The notes beneath the pieces were generated by a model. It searched no databases. It was not told the DNA's origin and worked only from the letters and a program-made list of their open reading frames with translations. Of a stretch of DNA of 64,000 bases, positions 1-12,100 are shown in pieces. A program made the position numbers and the translations under genes. Position 1 is the stretch's first letter. The number at the start of each line of letters is the position of its first letter. Origin of the DNA: Cylicocyclus nassatus (Eukaryota > Nematoda > Chromadorea > Rhabditida > Strongylidae); NCBI GenBank assembly GCA_958299035.1, contig CATQJL010000326.1, positions 1,812,232 through 1,876,231 on the forward strand. Direction: 5' to 3'.

Positions 1-69
1 GATACGATAGACGTGATAGGCATCAAATCGACAGTAAATTCTAAAAATCTAAAAAATCTAAAAAGTCTA

Positions 70-976
70 TTAGGTTGGTGCAAAAGTCATGCGCGTTTTG
101 CGAGTTCTCACTTTGACGTGCTATAACTTTCTAAAAAATCCATATTTATCAGTGCGGCCAAGTTCATCAGAGGCACCAAACCATTCTCTATACAGCGCAC
201 ATTGCCTTAGGTTAACTTCGCAAATCGGTGGAAAAATATGGATTGATAAGCAAAAAAATTTTTTTTCGGAAACCTCGTTTTAACTGATCATAACTTCCTT
301 CAAGATTTGCCTGTATGAATGATAGTTGACTGCAGCCGCAAGCCAGTAGTACAAAAAAAGTACAAAAGGGCTCAAATAAAGAGTATTTGCGAAAAGGAAA
401 AAAATAATAGTCAAAATTTTCTGCTTTTTTCGACATTTTTTGTAGCCCTCAAAATCCCAAAATATGGAGATTTTTGATGTTCTGTGTACTGAACAGCTTC
501 CACATTTCTGCAAAAACTGTCAACAAGAGGTCCATCCTTACACTTACAGAAATGAGCAAAACCTTGGCGATTACTCTCTTCAAAGAAAATCTATGGGCCA
601 CAGAATGGCCAAAATCATCACTCATGTTGAGGCGCCAAGATCTCAGTCTAAGTAATTTCTAGAGAAACAGTAAAGCATGCATAACGTAGAAAAATTCTAC
701 TACATACAGTATTTAAAATTTCAAAAGAATGCCTTTACTCGCGCTTGAATTCTGGCCGAAAAAGTAAGTGAAATTCTGGTTTTGAGTGCGGTTGTATGAA
801 GCTCTATAAATTTTTAACGAATGAGGCTAAAAGCTTCTTTCAACCATTATTGAATAGAGCATGAAAGAAGCTTTTTGACAATATGCTGGCTAAGTTTTAT
901 GAGAGAAACTTTGATGGAGAAAAGCAATCTTGAAACAAGGGCTAGAAAAACGCGCATTACTTTTGCACCAACCTAA
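70..976. mobile_element. Non-autonomous mariner-like element, TA target duplication
   Basis: The ends are inverted copies of TTAGGTTGGTGCAAAAGT (left) and its complement (right, ending CCAACCTAA), and both are flanked by the dinucleotide TA (68-69 and 977-978). This terminal sequence and the TA duplication are the hallmarks of mariner-family DNA transposons. The interior of about 0.9 kb has no open reading frame long enough for a transposase and no recognisable DD34D core, so this is a deletion derivative or MITE that would need a transposase supplied elsewhere. The terminal repeats match closely for only about 30 bp. Confidence 0.8.
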
Positions 977-3900
977 TAATTTATCTTTGAAGAGATAGTA
1001 TTAGTGAAAGGTGCAGCTCGTAAAAATTCCAAGAGCTGCTTGTATAAGACATCCTCATCAAAATGTGCATTCGTGAGAAAAAGACACCGAGACACTGAGA
1101 CATGAAATAGAACTAGAATAATAAAGTCAAAACGGGATACTCTTATACCATACAATAGCACGTAGGCTGAGGACATTTGTTATATGTCTATGATCGCGAA
1201 ACTTACACAAGTGAAAAAACCACGCAGGTGGATCTTCTACAGAAATGAATAGCTTACCACAACGCACTGTTTTATTTCTAGACATTTTCGCTGTGCAGCC
1301 TACAGTTGCGAGGACACCAATACATCTAGAAGGTAGCTTGCGAAAGACTAAACGAACCGCTACAAATCAGCTGTGTGAGGTAGGAAGAGAGAATGTGAGT
1401 GTTTCATATTCTCAGCATAATAGTGAAAGATTTTGCGCAAATAACGATTTGGGTATTCTTCGACGAATTTAATTTACAAGCTTCGTTTTCAACGCAACCA
1501 TATCACTCACTATTTGGATACGACGTTGAAGTGACGAGAGTGTTTATGCTTTAATGAGTTGGACCCCAGACTTAGCTTATGAATTCAAACTAATCCTCCC
1601 CGCCCTCTTCACTCTCCTGACGGTATTATTCGTCATGAACTATAGCAGAAGCAGCAATAATGCGGATGATACATAGCTTTTAGCTTTTCAGATCAGATCA
1701 TTGACGCAGTAATGAGGTCTCAAAGTGAGCTACCCCCTCCTAGCTACGAGCCATCTAAAGCTTAGATCTAATTCTCGGCAGAACCGAAACATCTTAGTGC
1801 GGCCCTTGAAGCCAGACACCAAAATGCTGTTGACACTGGAGCCGAGGTGTGCACACTGAGCAGCGCATGAGCTGATACTCACGGAAGCACTGGAGGTGCT
1901 TTCTCGGCAAATGGGATTACAACAAAGTGGCGGAGAGTCCAATTGTGAAGAAACGCTGGTCACAAAGGAGCTAGCTCAATGGGAAGCCACGTCCATGTGA
2001 CCTGGGCACACTTAAATCCCAGTGTTCTAAACCAAATAACGTGTTCAAGCTTGATCAGTGTGCTTGAATAAGCACTGTGACCTTATGACTGAGAAAATCC
2101 ACGATCATTTACCTCACAAATGTGATCAGTATATGTCTTCCATGTGTTTGGTTGTCTGCCATATGCAAACTTCGGTAGGAGAGAAGGAATAGAGAACGCT
2201 AAACTGTCATGCAATATTAAAACTTGCATTTAGAAAGGCGGAAGTCATTAGGTGTTTGCTGCTCGCATTGCATATGGTATATACTATAAGTAGTGGAAGA
2301 TGAATTCACTAGCAGTGAAAGCAGTACAGTGCTTTGTTTGATACTGCCCAAACTCAAAATTGCCTAGAACACGAGCATTCAAAAATCTTACATTCATTTT
2401 CGCGTCATTGCGCCGAATTTCAGAGATGCGGGATCCATGGACAAGTCCGACAAAGGCATTTAGTCCAATTGATCTTTTCATATGCCACGTACAGACCTTA
2501 AGGCATGAACTGCTGATCCCAAAGCTGCCTTTGCTATCTCGGATTGCTTTGAATAATGAATTTTAAGGGATCAGAGGCACTTGAGACCAGCGTAGAACAA
2601 CTCTTAATATTTAGCGCTTATGCGATATGGTGATAAGCATAAGCGCCTTAGATTGAAAGTATGCACTTAATAAGTGTCCTGATGGTCACTCATTTAAACA
2701 TGTGAAATATACAGCTATGAGTACTTTTGTCCTGCTGGAAGTCCAGAAATTTCTCCTGAACTTCCATAACTTTTCAAAAGCTCATCAAATAATGAAGCAG
2801 ATTTGCATACAGCGTTTCGACTTCAAGGCAATATGTATCACATATGCTTTCTTTGTGAGAAAAGAATGCTGCATTTTACAGTATTATGGTTAGGTCTGCA
2901 CACGTAGATTTGACAAAGATCTTCGAAATCACTCTTCGTAAGCAATCAAATCAAATCATACTCGAAACGCCAGCTGTATCACCTTTATTGGAACAGAAAG
3001 AACCGAAAAAAAAAACAGTGGTCTTACTGACATTTTTTTCTGATTCTATGAACGTACTCGAATTTGGCATGCTAGTTTAGATCGATTTTTACACAAAAAC
3101 ATTTCAATTAACCTTGCAGCTGTAGGATATTGCGTTTCTAGACGAATTCACATTGTCGGAAAACCTAACACCTGTCTTATTAAGTTACTATTTTTGACAA
3201 GTGATCTGCGGTGTCGTGACAGATGAGTGCTTTCATCCATGATAAACCTTCTTAAATTTTAAGGATACCAAATGCAATCTTGGGAGTGCACACAAAATCA
3301 TGAGTTATTCAGTTTATTACTAGCTATTATGCTGCGTGATGGTAAAGCTAAAAAGCCTTCCACTACAGGATAATGGAGAACATAACGGACTTCCTAATTA
3401 TCTCAATCATACTTATGCATTTCGTTATAAAAATATTCGCCTTTATTTCATGAGCTGCTATTATCTTCATTATATAATCTTCGCACAGCTCTGTCGGATG
3501 TTTCTATTAGAATGATGCAAAACTGATGCAAGTTCCTAATGCTAAGGCGAAGAGTGGATGAAGATGTAAAAAACATTCAGCTTGATACAACGAAGCAAGC
3601 TCTACAAGATGGTGTTGGAACTTTCGCACAAAGATACGTAAATTTTGAAACAGAATAAAATTCGAAAAGCTCAAAAATCGAATTCATACAAAAGAATTCT
3701 ACGAAATTTTGCTAACCTCCAACTTTTGTATCAGAATCTCATATGTATTATACTTTCGCCTCCTATTTACTAGTTAGAAATCTATATAATGAAAGTTGGA
3801 TATTTCTATACTATGACTCTCGGCAAGGGTGCTCGTAAAGCCTTCTACAAGCGCTAGTTTTCTAGAAATATGGAAAAAAGCATGAAAAAAAGCGAAAAGT

Positions 3901-6274
3901 ATTTTTGGTCCACTTTTGTTTCTCGCATTCTGGCCTCGAAAAACACGCATGACGGTAAATGTGAATGTCTGATATAGAGATATGTTTGAGCGAGTCGGAT
4001 GTCCACAGGAATTTTCTGAACGGAAGTCCGATTCTTGGACATTTGGAATGTCTTTGAGATCGGATTCAAACCACGCGGATCACTTCTCTGGCATAAAAGT
4101 CTCCTTATTGGATGGTACCTCATTCTAGCTACAGATCACCGATGTTGATAGAAAAGTACTAGTTAACACCCTGCGTGTAGATAGCGAAATGAACGCTCAA
4201 TAAAAATGCTAAGAACTTGACGAATTATAAACATCTACTTCCAAATGCTCTAAAAAGGATGGGAAAGTCAGCACAGTTGGCATGAAACAGGAACAGCTTT
4301 ACTGGTGCCAGGGCAAGTAACTCTCATCTGCTACATGTTGATGTCAAATTGATAATCCGGTTCATCAAAGCGGATGAAACTGCAGCAAGAGGAGGAAGCA
4401 TGGCTGAGAGGTGTTGCATCCGCATTGCTTTGCTTGCACGTTTGATACACGGCAAGCAATCGTGAGGAACTCCGGCCAAGGAACGCGCGACTATTGTGAT
4501 GAACGCAATTAAACAAAATTACATCCAGGAAACAGCAAACAAATAAAAGAGTGTGTTGGCTATAAAAAAAAGCCGAATGAACGCTTCATCTATGCGAAAG
4601 TCGACGGGCCACTTACTCAAATGCTAGAGCCCCTAATCGACAACAACATAATTGAAACTATGCAGTATGAAATCATAAGACACGCAAAACGTTGCCTTTG
4701 CGAGATTCACCACACCTACGCGATTAAGGGGCAGGCTAGTTGACGCAAGAGCAATTCCATAAAATGCATCACAACTCAGGAGCTCTAGTCTAAAACTGAT
4801 GGTAATGTTTTGACGAAAAGTTGTGCTACTCTCATGCGTAGATAGCTCGAAACAGCCTAGTGTTTATTCGTCGCAACTGTACAGCACCAATCTCAGTACT
4901 TCTAGAGGAGCATAAGTGACCAAAAACATGCGCTCCAATGGTAATGGAGCTTGCGATCAAGTGGACACCTCCGAATTTTTTCTCGTATTCTACGCAAATG
5001 CCTACATTATACTACTTAATCTAGAAAACCAGTGCCCACTTTTTATTTCTATCTGTCTCAGCAAGGTCTTCACTCAGGCTAATTGCGAGAGATGAATCGA
5101 GAATAAGAACATGAAGAGCTGGTGTATAATCAATCACTGTGCAGTAAAATATGCAAAACATTTTGATGTAAAATCGCATACTCTATATAGAGGTCGAAAA
5201 GGAGAAACAGCAAAAAACGATTTGTCATCAAGGGCAACTTTTTGACAGTGACCAGTAAAGACGTCAAACGGCACCAATGGAAGCTGAAATTGCTAACATC
5301 TGATACTTGTAGTAAGCAACTATAAGAATGATATGTGCTGCGCAAAGTGCGTAAAAACCGTTGACTTTTCTTGATGTGCTGTTTGAAATTTACTGAGCCA
5401 GTAGAAATACAGCGTGAATCATAAGCAGGCCACGGACATCTTAGTTTTCAGCTAGTCACAGGTTTGGTAGTCTTGTATTGTATGCAGCTAGCATAGATAA
5501 ATTTCGAGAATAAAAGGTATCCCTCCGCTTTTATCATGCTTACGGTAAAAACACTAGTGAGTTGATGACTGTTTCTTTTTGGACATATCCTTTTGCATCA
5601 GTGGAGAATAAAGAAAATTGTAAAGTATCACCTTTTTGGTATAAATGCCTTTAGCAGTAGTTTTTTTCTCGTAGTTCAATAAACACGTACTATGCTGAGA
5701 TCTTATGGTAGAAGCTATCGAAGGTAATCTAAAAGAATTTCTTAGGTCAGCACCCTATCAAAATAACGATCTTGTTATTTATTTATTTAATTATTTATTG
5801 TTAGAAGGGAGCAATGTAATAAATGAATTGAAAGGTCCCTACATGGGTAAAAACGTTGCAAGTTTCGTAGCTAGTGAGCAAAAATAATCATGATATTCAA
5901 CAAGCTTAGCATATTGCACGTACTACTCGATTTGACTATGCCTATACAAGCATTTGTTTTGGAGGAAGTAAACTACTAGTGAGATAAATATAAACGCCGA
6001 CCAAAGGAAATTGCTCAAGCTCTATCATGCTGCTTCTGTCTCATTGTCCTACAAATGCTTTCGTCTGAATGGAACCCATCGTAAAGATATGGTCACTTTC
6101 ACAAATTTTTTGTTGCATTTTCATGCCTTCAATACCAAGATTTGCACTATGAAACGATTAAAGGATAATTTTTCTTCTATCAGTATAGAAAAATGATGTT
6201 GAAAACGTGTTTACTCGCCTGAGGGAGATTTCTTCCAGTGTATGTTCTTTTCTGCAAGATAGATAAGCATAATA
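977..6274. other. Intergenic stretch, no gene seen
   Basis: I found no run of splice-consistent coding exons here on either strand. The open frames are short (under 90 codons), lack family resemblance and do not join in phase. A plus-strand stretch near 4560-4660 gives a short peptide with a retroelement flavour, but nothing diagnostic. Composition is AT-rich and ordinary. Confidence 0.4.
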
Positions 6275-6825
6275 TTAGGTTGGCCAATAACAAGTTCGGT
6301 CGCTTTTGCGGCTCTTACAAATTCTGCAAAAAATTCTCTGTATAGTGTTTGGTATAACTGGAAAGAGCACATCAATGGGAATTGGAATATAAATTTTGTT
6401 TGAGTAGAACTCATTTTTCAAGGAGCAAGATCTGCAAAGAAATGAGAAACCTCAATTTTCTTAGAGTGCACAAATATGAAGAATTTTGATTTTTTGATAA
6501 AATAAATTTCAGAGTGGCAGATTACAATTTTCATTGTTATTCATCAGGGGAAACTACTCTGTATCCGAATAACAAACAGCAATTCTCTACATCCATTCCA
6601 GCATGAAAACGAAGCTTAGGAAGTCAAAGAATTGAGCTTTTGGAAATCTAGCCTTGATAAGGCATAACTGTTCTTACTGATGATAGAAAATTCTGAATAT
6701 CTGATATGTGATGGAGGAAGATTTACTCTACTTTTCCACAAAAAATTCATGGTTAGAAAACAACAAGAAAAAAATTTTACTGAAGATTTGCATGCCAAAA
6801 CGAACTTATTTTCTAGCCAACCTAT
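6275..6825. mobile_element. Second mariner-like inverted-repeat element
   Basis: The left end TTAGGTTGGCCAATAACAAG is mirrored at the right by CTTATTTTCTAGCCAACCTA, with TA on each side (6273-6274 and 6826-6827). The first eight bases are those of the 70-976 element but the remainder of the repeat differs, so it is a separate mariner subfamily. At about 550 bp it has no transposase frame. The inner part of the left end reads like the conserved sub-terminal part of mariner elements, but no catalytic motif remains. Confidence 0.65.
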
Positions 6826-7734
6826 TATTCTTGCCTATTGTAGGATTGTGACTGCGACACAAAAAACAACATGCGATGGCAGACAATCAACTAAGGAGGG
6901 TATGACGTCTATGATGTGCAGACCATACCACACTGTTTATATTCGGCAGAACTAGGTGCTAGAGCAGGACAACCGAGCAACTAAACTATAAGCAGTTGAA
7001 CAATGTCCGTACTTGTGAATTCGAGACATTCCTCGTTCTGACGCGGCAATTGGTCCAGTGTACGAAAGTGTGCTCGTTTGCCGCGGGAAAACGGAAGAAA
7101 TCGTGCAACGTAAGATTGCCGGATTAGTAAGGTAAGATGAGCTTAGCGCAGGCAATTGCTGGGGAATTAACATGCTACCTCAACATGGCCCCGTTGTAGG
7201 ATTGGTGCGAGGGACTGGGCATGACACACTAATCGAGCTGACTCGTGCGAACCGAAGTGGTTACATGAGATTTTCATTAGAAACCGACGTGACTGAGTAC
7301 ATAGGCATCTCCTTTTTAGCCTAAACTGTCCCGGTTTTGATCTGCCACCCCTCCGCTACACTTCTTGCGTCTCTATCACTTCATTCATGGGTGTACACTA
7401 TCACAAAACTGAGGGCTTCATACTCCATGTGGTCTCACTCAAGCAAGAAATCGATGCTTGTACCGAAAATTTAATATTTATTACAATGGATAAACTATCA
7501 TAACGATCTTCATTTGATGTACGTATGCCTAGAACCTCTGTAAGAATTGTGCGTTTTATGAAAACAAGTTATCCGAAAACCGTCAGGCCCGATCAAATTA
7601 CTCGGGGTAGTTGGACTTCGTTCTGATTGCTCCCAGATATTCTCAGCAGTTGATCAGCACTTCAAGACTGGGCCGGCACTTACAAATGCCAACACAATCT
7701 CGCAAAACCTCGCTTGAATTATAGTCATAACGAA
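6826..7734. other. Intergenic stretch, no gene seen
   Basis: No exon-like open frame and no clear repeat was found on either strand. Confidence 0.35.
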
Positions 7735-8265
7735 CGAAAATTTTTATAGAATGAACGAATATCGACTAATTGATTTGCGCAAATCTTTCGAACGAATGAC
7801 TATTGAATGATTAAATTTCGAGAACTTTTCGAATGAACGAATATTCATTTTCCGATTCCATATTATTCGAATACTCGTATATGGGCACAATCCAAAATTC
7901 GAACTTCTGAGTACACGAATAAACTTGATCTATTCGACTATTCGAATAAACGAATATCTTTGAATATTCGGATGCAATATTACAATATTCGCTTGCAGTA
8001 TTCGAATATTCGAACAACTGTTTTCCGAAACTTCTCGAATATTTGAATATTTGAATAACCGTCCTTCAAAATTCCCCGAATATTCAAACATTCGATTAAG
8101 CCATTTTTCCGGGTCGTTTGAATGGACGAATTATTCGAATAAAGGCCTTTTTCATTTATTTGACTATTCGAATAATCGAATAATTGGACCTTTCCATTCG
8201 AATTTTCGAACACTCGAATAATGCGAATAAATTATTCGAATAATATTCGGTTCCAACTATAGCCC
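7735..8265. repeat. Degenerate TTCGAATA-type satellite-like tract
   Basis: The sequence is dominated by overlapping, imperfect copies of short self-complementary words such as TTCGAATA, ATATTCGAA and AATATTCG, with scattered unique bases between them. Because the unit is palindromic, either strand can fold into many small hairpins. All the weak open frames across it (rich in E, Y, S, N and I) are products of the repeat and are not taken as genes. Confidence 0.8.
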
Positions 8266-8654
8266 GAATCTCACCATTATATATCATATATTCAGATTGA
8301 ATGGTAAAAAACTAACGAAGAACGATTTGGGACCACTCTTGGTATGTGTATACGCATGAAGAACTTACCAAGCGTAAAACGTGAAACCTATAAAGATGGT
8401 GACCTTGGAAACCACAAAAGGGCATGCCACCTGGAAGTCAGTGGTAACTTGGAAAAACAAAATTATAATCATCTCTCGTCACATTAATTCTCCAATTTTT
8501 CACACTTCGATACAGAATGTTTTGGACGCGAATCAATCTCACAAGGGTGAACACCATAGATGAAAAGGTAGGAGGAATTTCGTTCCAACGGAATCCAGGG
8601 CCAAAGATATACCGAAAATTCTTCATCTCCTTGGAGAAAGGAAGTATTATAGAA

Positions 8655-8813
8655 TACTAGCTGGCAAATCCAGCTCCGCCAAGCTTTGTAAATGATCTTA
8701 ATCAGTATGCTCACTTACCGCCTGTCCCAACTCCAGCCCCGTAGGTGATATTTGCAAAAAAAAAAGCGACGAAATCGATATCGATTGACGAAAAGTAGCC
8801 TGCGACACCCGCC
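8655..8813 (-). repeat. Partial copy of the dispersed TGTC-start/AGCTAGTA-end repeat
   Basis: Read on the minus strand this holds the family's conserved middle and 3' end: the GACACCCGCC box complement, the ATCGATATCGAT block, the GGGGCTGG..GTTGG block and the terminal CCAGCTAGTA. The microsatellite-bearing 5' half is missing. Fuller copies are at 18.85, 33.7 and 43.6 kb. Confidence 0.75.
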
Positions 8814-9136
8814 TCGCAGCAGCTCTGCAGCAGCTCTCACTACCACCATTTCTGCTCAAAGCAATGAATTATATGCAAAAATCACATTTTTTTCGGAAAG
8901 CAGCCAAGACAGTTCACAGAGCTAGTGATGAGCTCTGTGTGCAACGCAAATTACTGATTAAACCCGCACGATAAAGCGCGCATATATATTAAACAGCAAA
9001 GGAAGCACTTCTATTACTACCGTATCATGTTTATCGCATGATGATATATTATGACAAAAATGAGTCCAAACTTCATACAATTCATTTTTATGTTAGTGGC
9101 TAACGAAAATGTAACAAAGCATTATACAAATACATA

Positions 9137-12100
9137 TTACACGTCCAGTATCTTTTTACGTTTTATTACTCGTCCCAGTCGTGTGACAGCTGGCGGAGAA
9201 GCTGGAGGAGACGGTGGGATGGGTGACGAAGATGAAGGTTCCTCCTTAACTTTATCAGCCCGCAACCCTCGACGCTGCCTTGGCTTTACCTATATTAGAA
9301 TGAGGTCAACAAGTCTATGAAACCTGCTTCACGATTACCGTTTTCCTTAAACTGGAAGTAGTGGAGGCAGCATCAGTTTCAGGACTTGTCACATCAGTAA
9401 CAGCAGGTGCAGTGGGAACATTCTAAATGTTAGTTAACAGCATAAGCATCTTTGTTCTTGAAGCAGAAGACAGTGGATTTGCATAAAGATGAACGTACAC
9501 TAGGTGTTTCTGCCTCAGCAGTAGCCGCACTCTCATCTGAAGTAGCAGCAGCAGTCGGAGGTGCATTAGCAGCTGCTTCTAGGTGTTCTGTAGATTCGGT
9601 TGATGCTTCAGGCGTTCCACTGTACAGTTCCCTTTTGGGGCACAATCTGGTAGGATCCAACTTGCTTCCAGACTCCATTCTAGCGTTCCATAATTCGACA
9701 ACGGCTTCGAGCATTTGCTCAGAACGGATTAGTAAGTCACATTCAAAATCCGAAAACTGAATATTCTGAAACAGCAGGCTTCAATGACATCTTGATCAAA
9801 TAGTGATACTACACACCCTCATGGCCCGTCCAAGGGTGTAGATCTTGGCTCGGACTCGTTCGCGACATAATCTAAAAAGAAATCGATGCCGATTGTAAAT
9901 AAGATCATGAAAAAAAAACACCTTTTTCTGTTCTCTTCCCTTTTCAGGCTTTGGAAATCTGTCAAAATCACACCACGATTTTGCTCATATTCTTCTAACA
10001 TAGTCAACTCCAACTCAGTCAACTCTCCTCCTTCAAAGATAAGAATGATGCAGAAAATTCGAGGAACATTCGATAAAATAAGCAATGTAAAGATCACCTT
10101 CACCGCGTCCTTCAGTAGTGAAATCAATCCCTCCTTCTCCACTGTTTGCATGGTCATCATCGTGGGTGCCATCGGCAGGTTCGAGGTGTTCTTGTGAAGA
10201 ATCATCATGATGCTCATTACTCTCGGTTCTTTCCATGATGTTTTCAGCCGCCTCATTGTCTTCCCGTTCATGATCAACGCCAGCATGATCGCTACCATTG
10301 GTGTGATCGTGCTCTTCTTCTTCAGCCGCCTTCTCTGGAAATTTCCAGGACTCTATAAATAGATTGATAGAAACGATTATGAAAATCAGAAAGCCGAATA
10401 GATAGCAAAGCTATGCCAACTTCTTTTAGCAGCAGCATCGAGCCGGCGCTGAACGGACTGTGCAACCAGCTGAACCTCCCGCGGGGTCACTGCCATAATC
10501 CTCCGTTCCAAAGCCGTTCCAGGCATACAGAAACGATGGCATTCTCCTTGATGTCAGATTGCAGCATAAACTAAGATGTTACCATCTTACACTTACTATG
10601 TAACACCATCACGATTACGGGGAGAGGAAGCTTCTTCTTGCTCATGTCATAGATCCGGTTACGGATCGCAGTAGGTAAACGGAGTCGTTCGTCGCCATGC
10701 AAGTGATAGTCACAGTAGCGAACTTCTATGGTACTAAAAAGACCTGATGCAAAACTACGGATATGAAATGATTCTACAACGAACCCGTCATTAAGGTAAG
10801 TTTTTCTGAAAAACGCCGTGCATGCTTCTTCAGTCCTCAGATACGGTTTTGTGCTGGTCTCTTTGCCAAAGGGATCCATTGGTTGGGTGATATCCTTCAC
10901 AGCCTCATATGTCCCAGCCTGACGTTATTTATCGTTAGAAAACAAGTCCTTCAACATCTTACTCACATTTATGTCATCAACAATTCTCAGTGCTTTATCC
11001 TTAGCTATTGAGAAGATTCTGTTGCAGCGAAAATATTGCACAATTCCTTCTTTGATGGTTTTGTTCCCCCGAGACATTCGGAAATTCCCACCTCGACTTT
11101 CCAATTCGCGTAGAAACTCCTGTAGAATAATTCACATAACAGTGTGAAATGTATTGCGAGCAAAATACCTCAAATTGGGCCTCGTTATCGAAAACTCGTC
11201 GTTTTATGTCTGTGGGTGCTCTATGGACCTGATACATGTGTTCGCAGAGTCGCTCCAAGGTTCCGAGTCTTTCATGACACTAAAATCGATTTTGTATCGT
11301 GTATGAAATTTGCAAGATGATTCTCAGATTAAAGCTGAACGCGACGCACAACAATACAAGAATGGGACAATTTACAAAATCTACAAGACTGAGGAAGTAA
11401 AAAACGTAGAAGAAGGACGTACCCCAGGAGAACCGCAAGGAAAACGCTTTGGTGTGAAGATGTCGCATCGTCCATACTTACGGATAAGACGCCCATGATG
11501 ATAGAATATCGAGCGTTTCATTGTCATTCGACATGATGGACAAAATCGCTCATCCTGAGTCTGAAACAATGGGCAGTCAAAAACGTTTCATTTACGAAAA
11601 CAATCAAGGTACCTCTTTGGGATGGGAAGCCGAAAGAGAGCGAAGGTCAGACGTCCCGTACACCTCGCGCCGCATCTCCGGATATATTATTGTAGTTTGC
11701 CCCCCACCAGGTAGATTACTCACATCAACTACTCGCCCCTTGTTATCTACCCATAATGTTGATTTACGATGATCTCGCGAACTATCTTCTTCGTAAGTTT
11801 CGATATCGACTTCACCTGCCTGAAGCCAGATTTGACAAACTAATATTACAATCCACAGGTGCATCAGAATGACTCTTAGTGACAATGTTTCGACCTGAAT
11901 GATCTCCAAGAGAGAAGGCTAACCTCATCAACGTCATGCGGATCCAATGACTTTTCGCTCTCATTCAGATCGCCCTGCAACAACTCAGGCATCTCCCCAG
12001 GATCACCTCGACTTGGAGCCTCAGCATTCGCTTTTTCTTCGAACGGTATCATGGCCATGACTCTAGCATTGCTTGATGACGGATTTGTGACTACGTATCT

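Noticed and set aside
4331..4660. Possible retroelement remnant (minus frame to 4516 and a plus-strand KPNERFIYAKVDG-like stretch)
   Set aside because: Too short and without any reverse-transcriptase or integrase motif; no long terminal repeats were seen.
9452..9760. Plus-strand frame of 102 codons
   Set aside because: Antisense shadow of the 9499-9765 exon of the zinc-finger gene, which is in phase with its neighbours.
9819..10298. 159-codon minus-strand frame
   Set aside because: Overlaps exons of the zinc-finger gene in the wrong frame; the spliced model explains the same strand with correct splice sites and phase.
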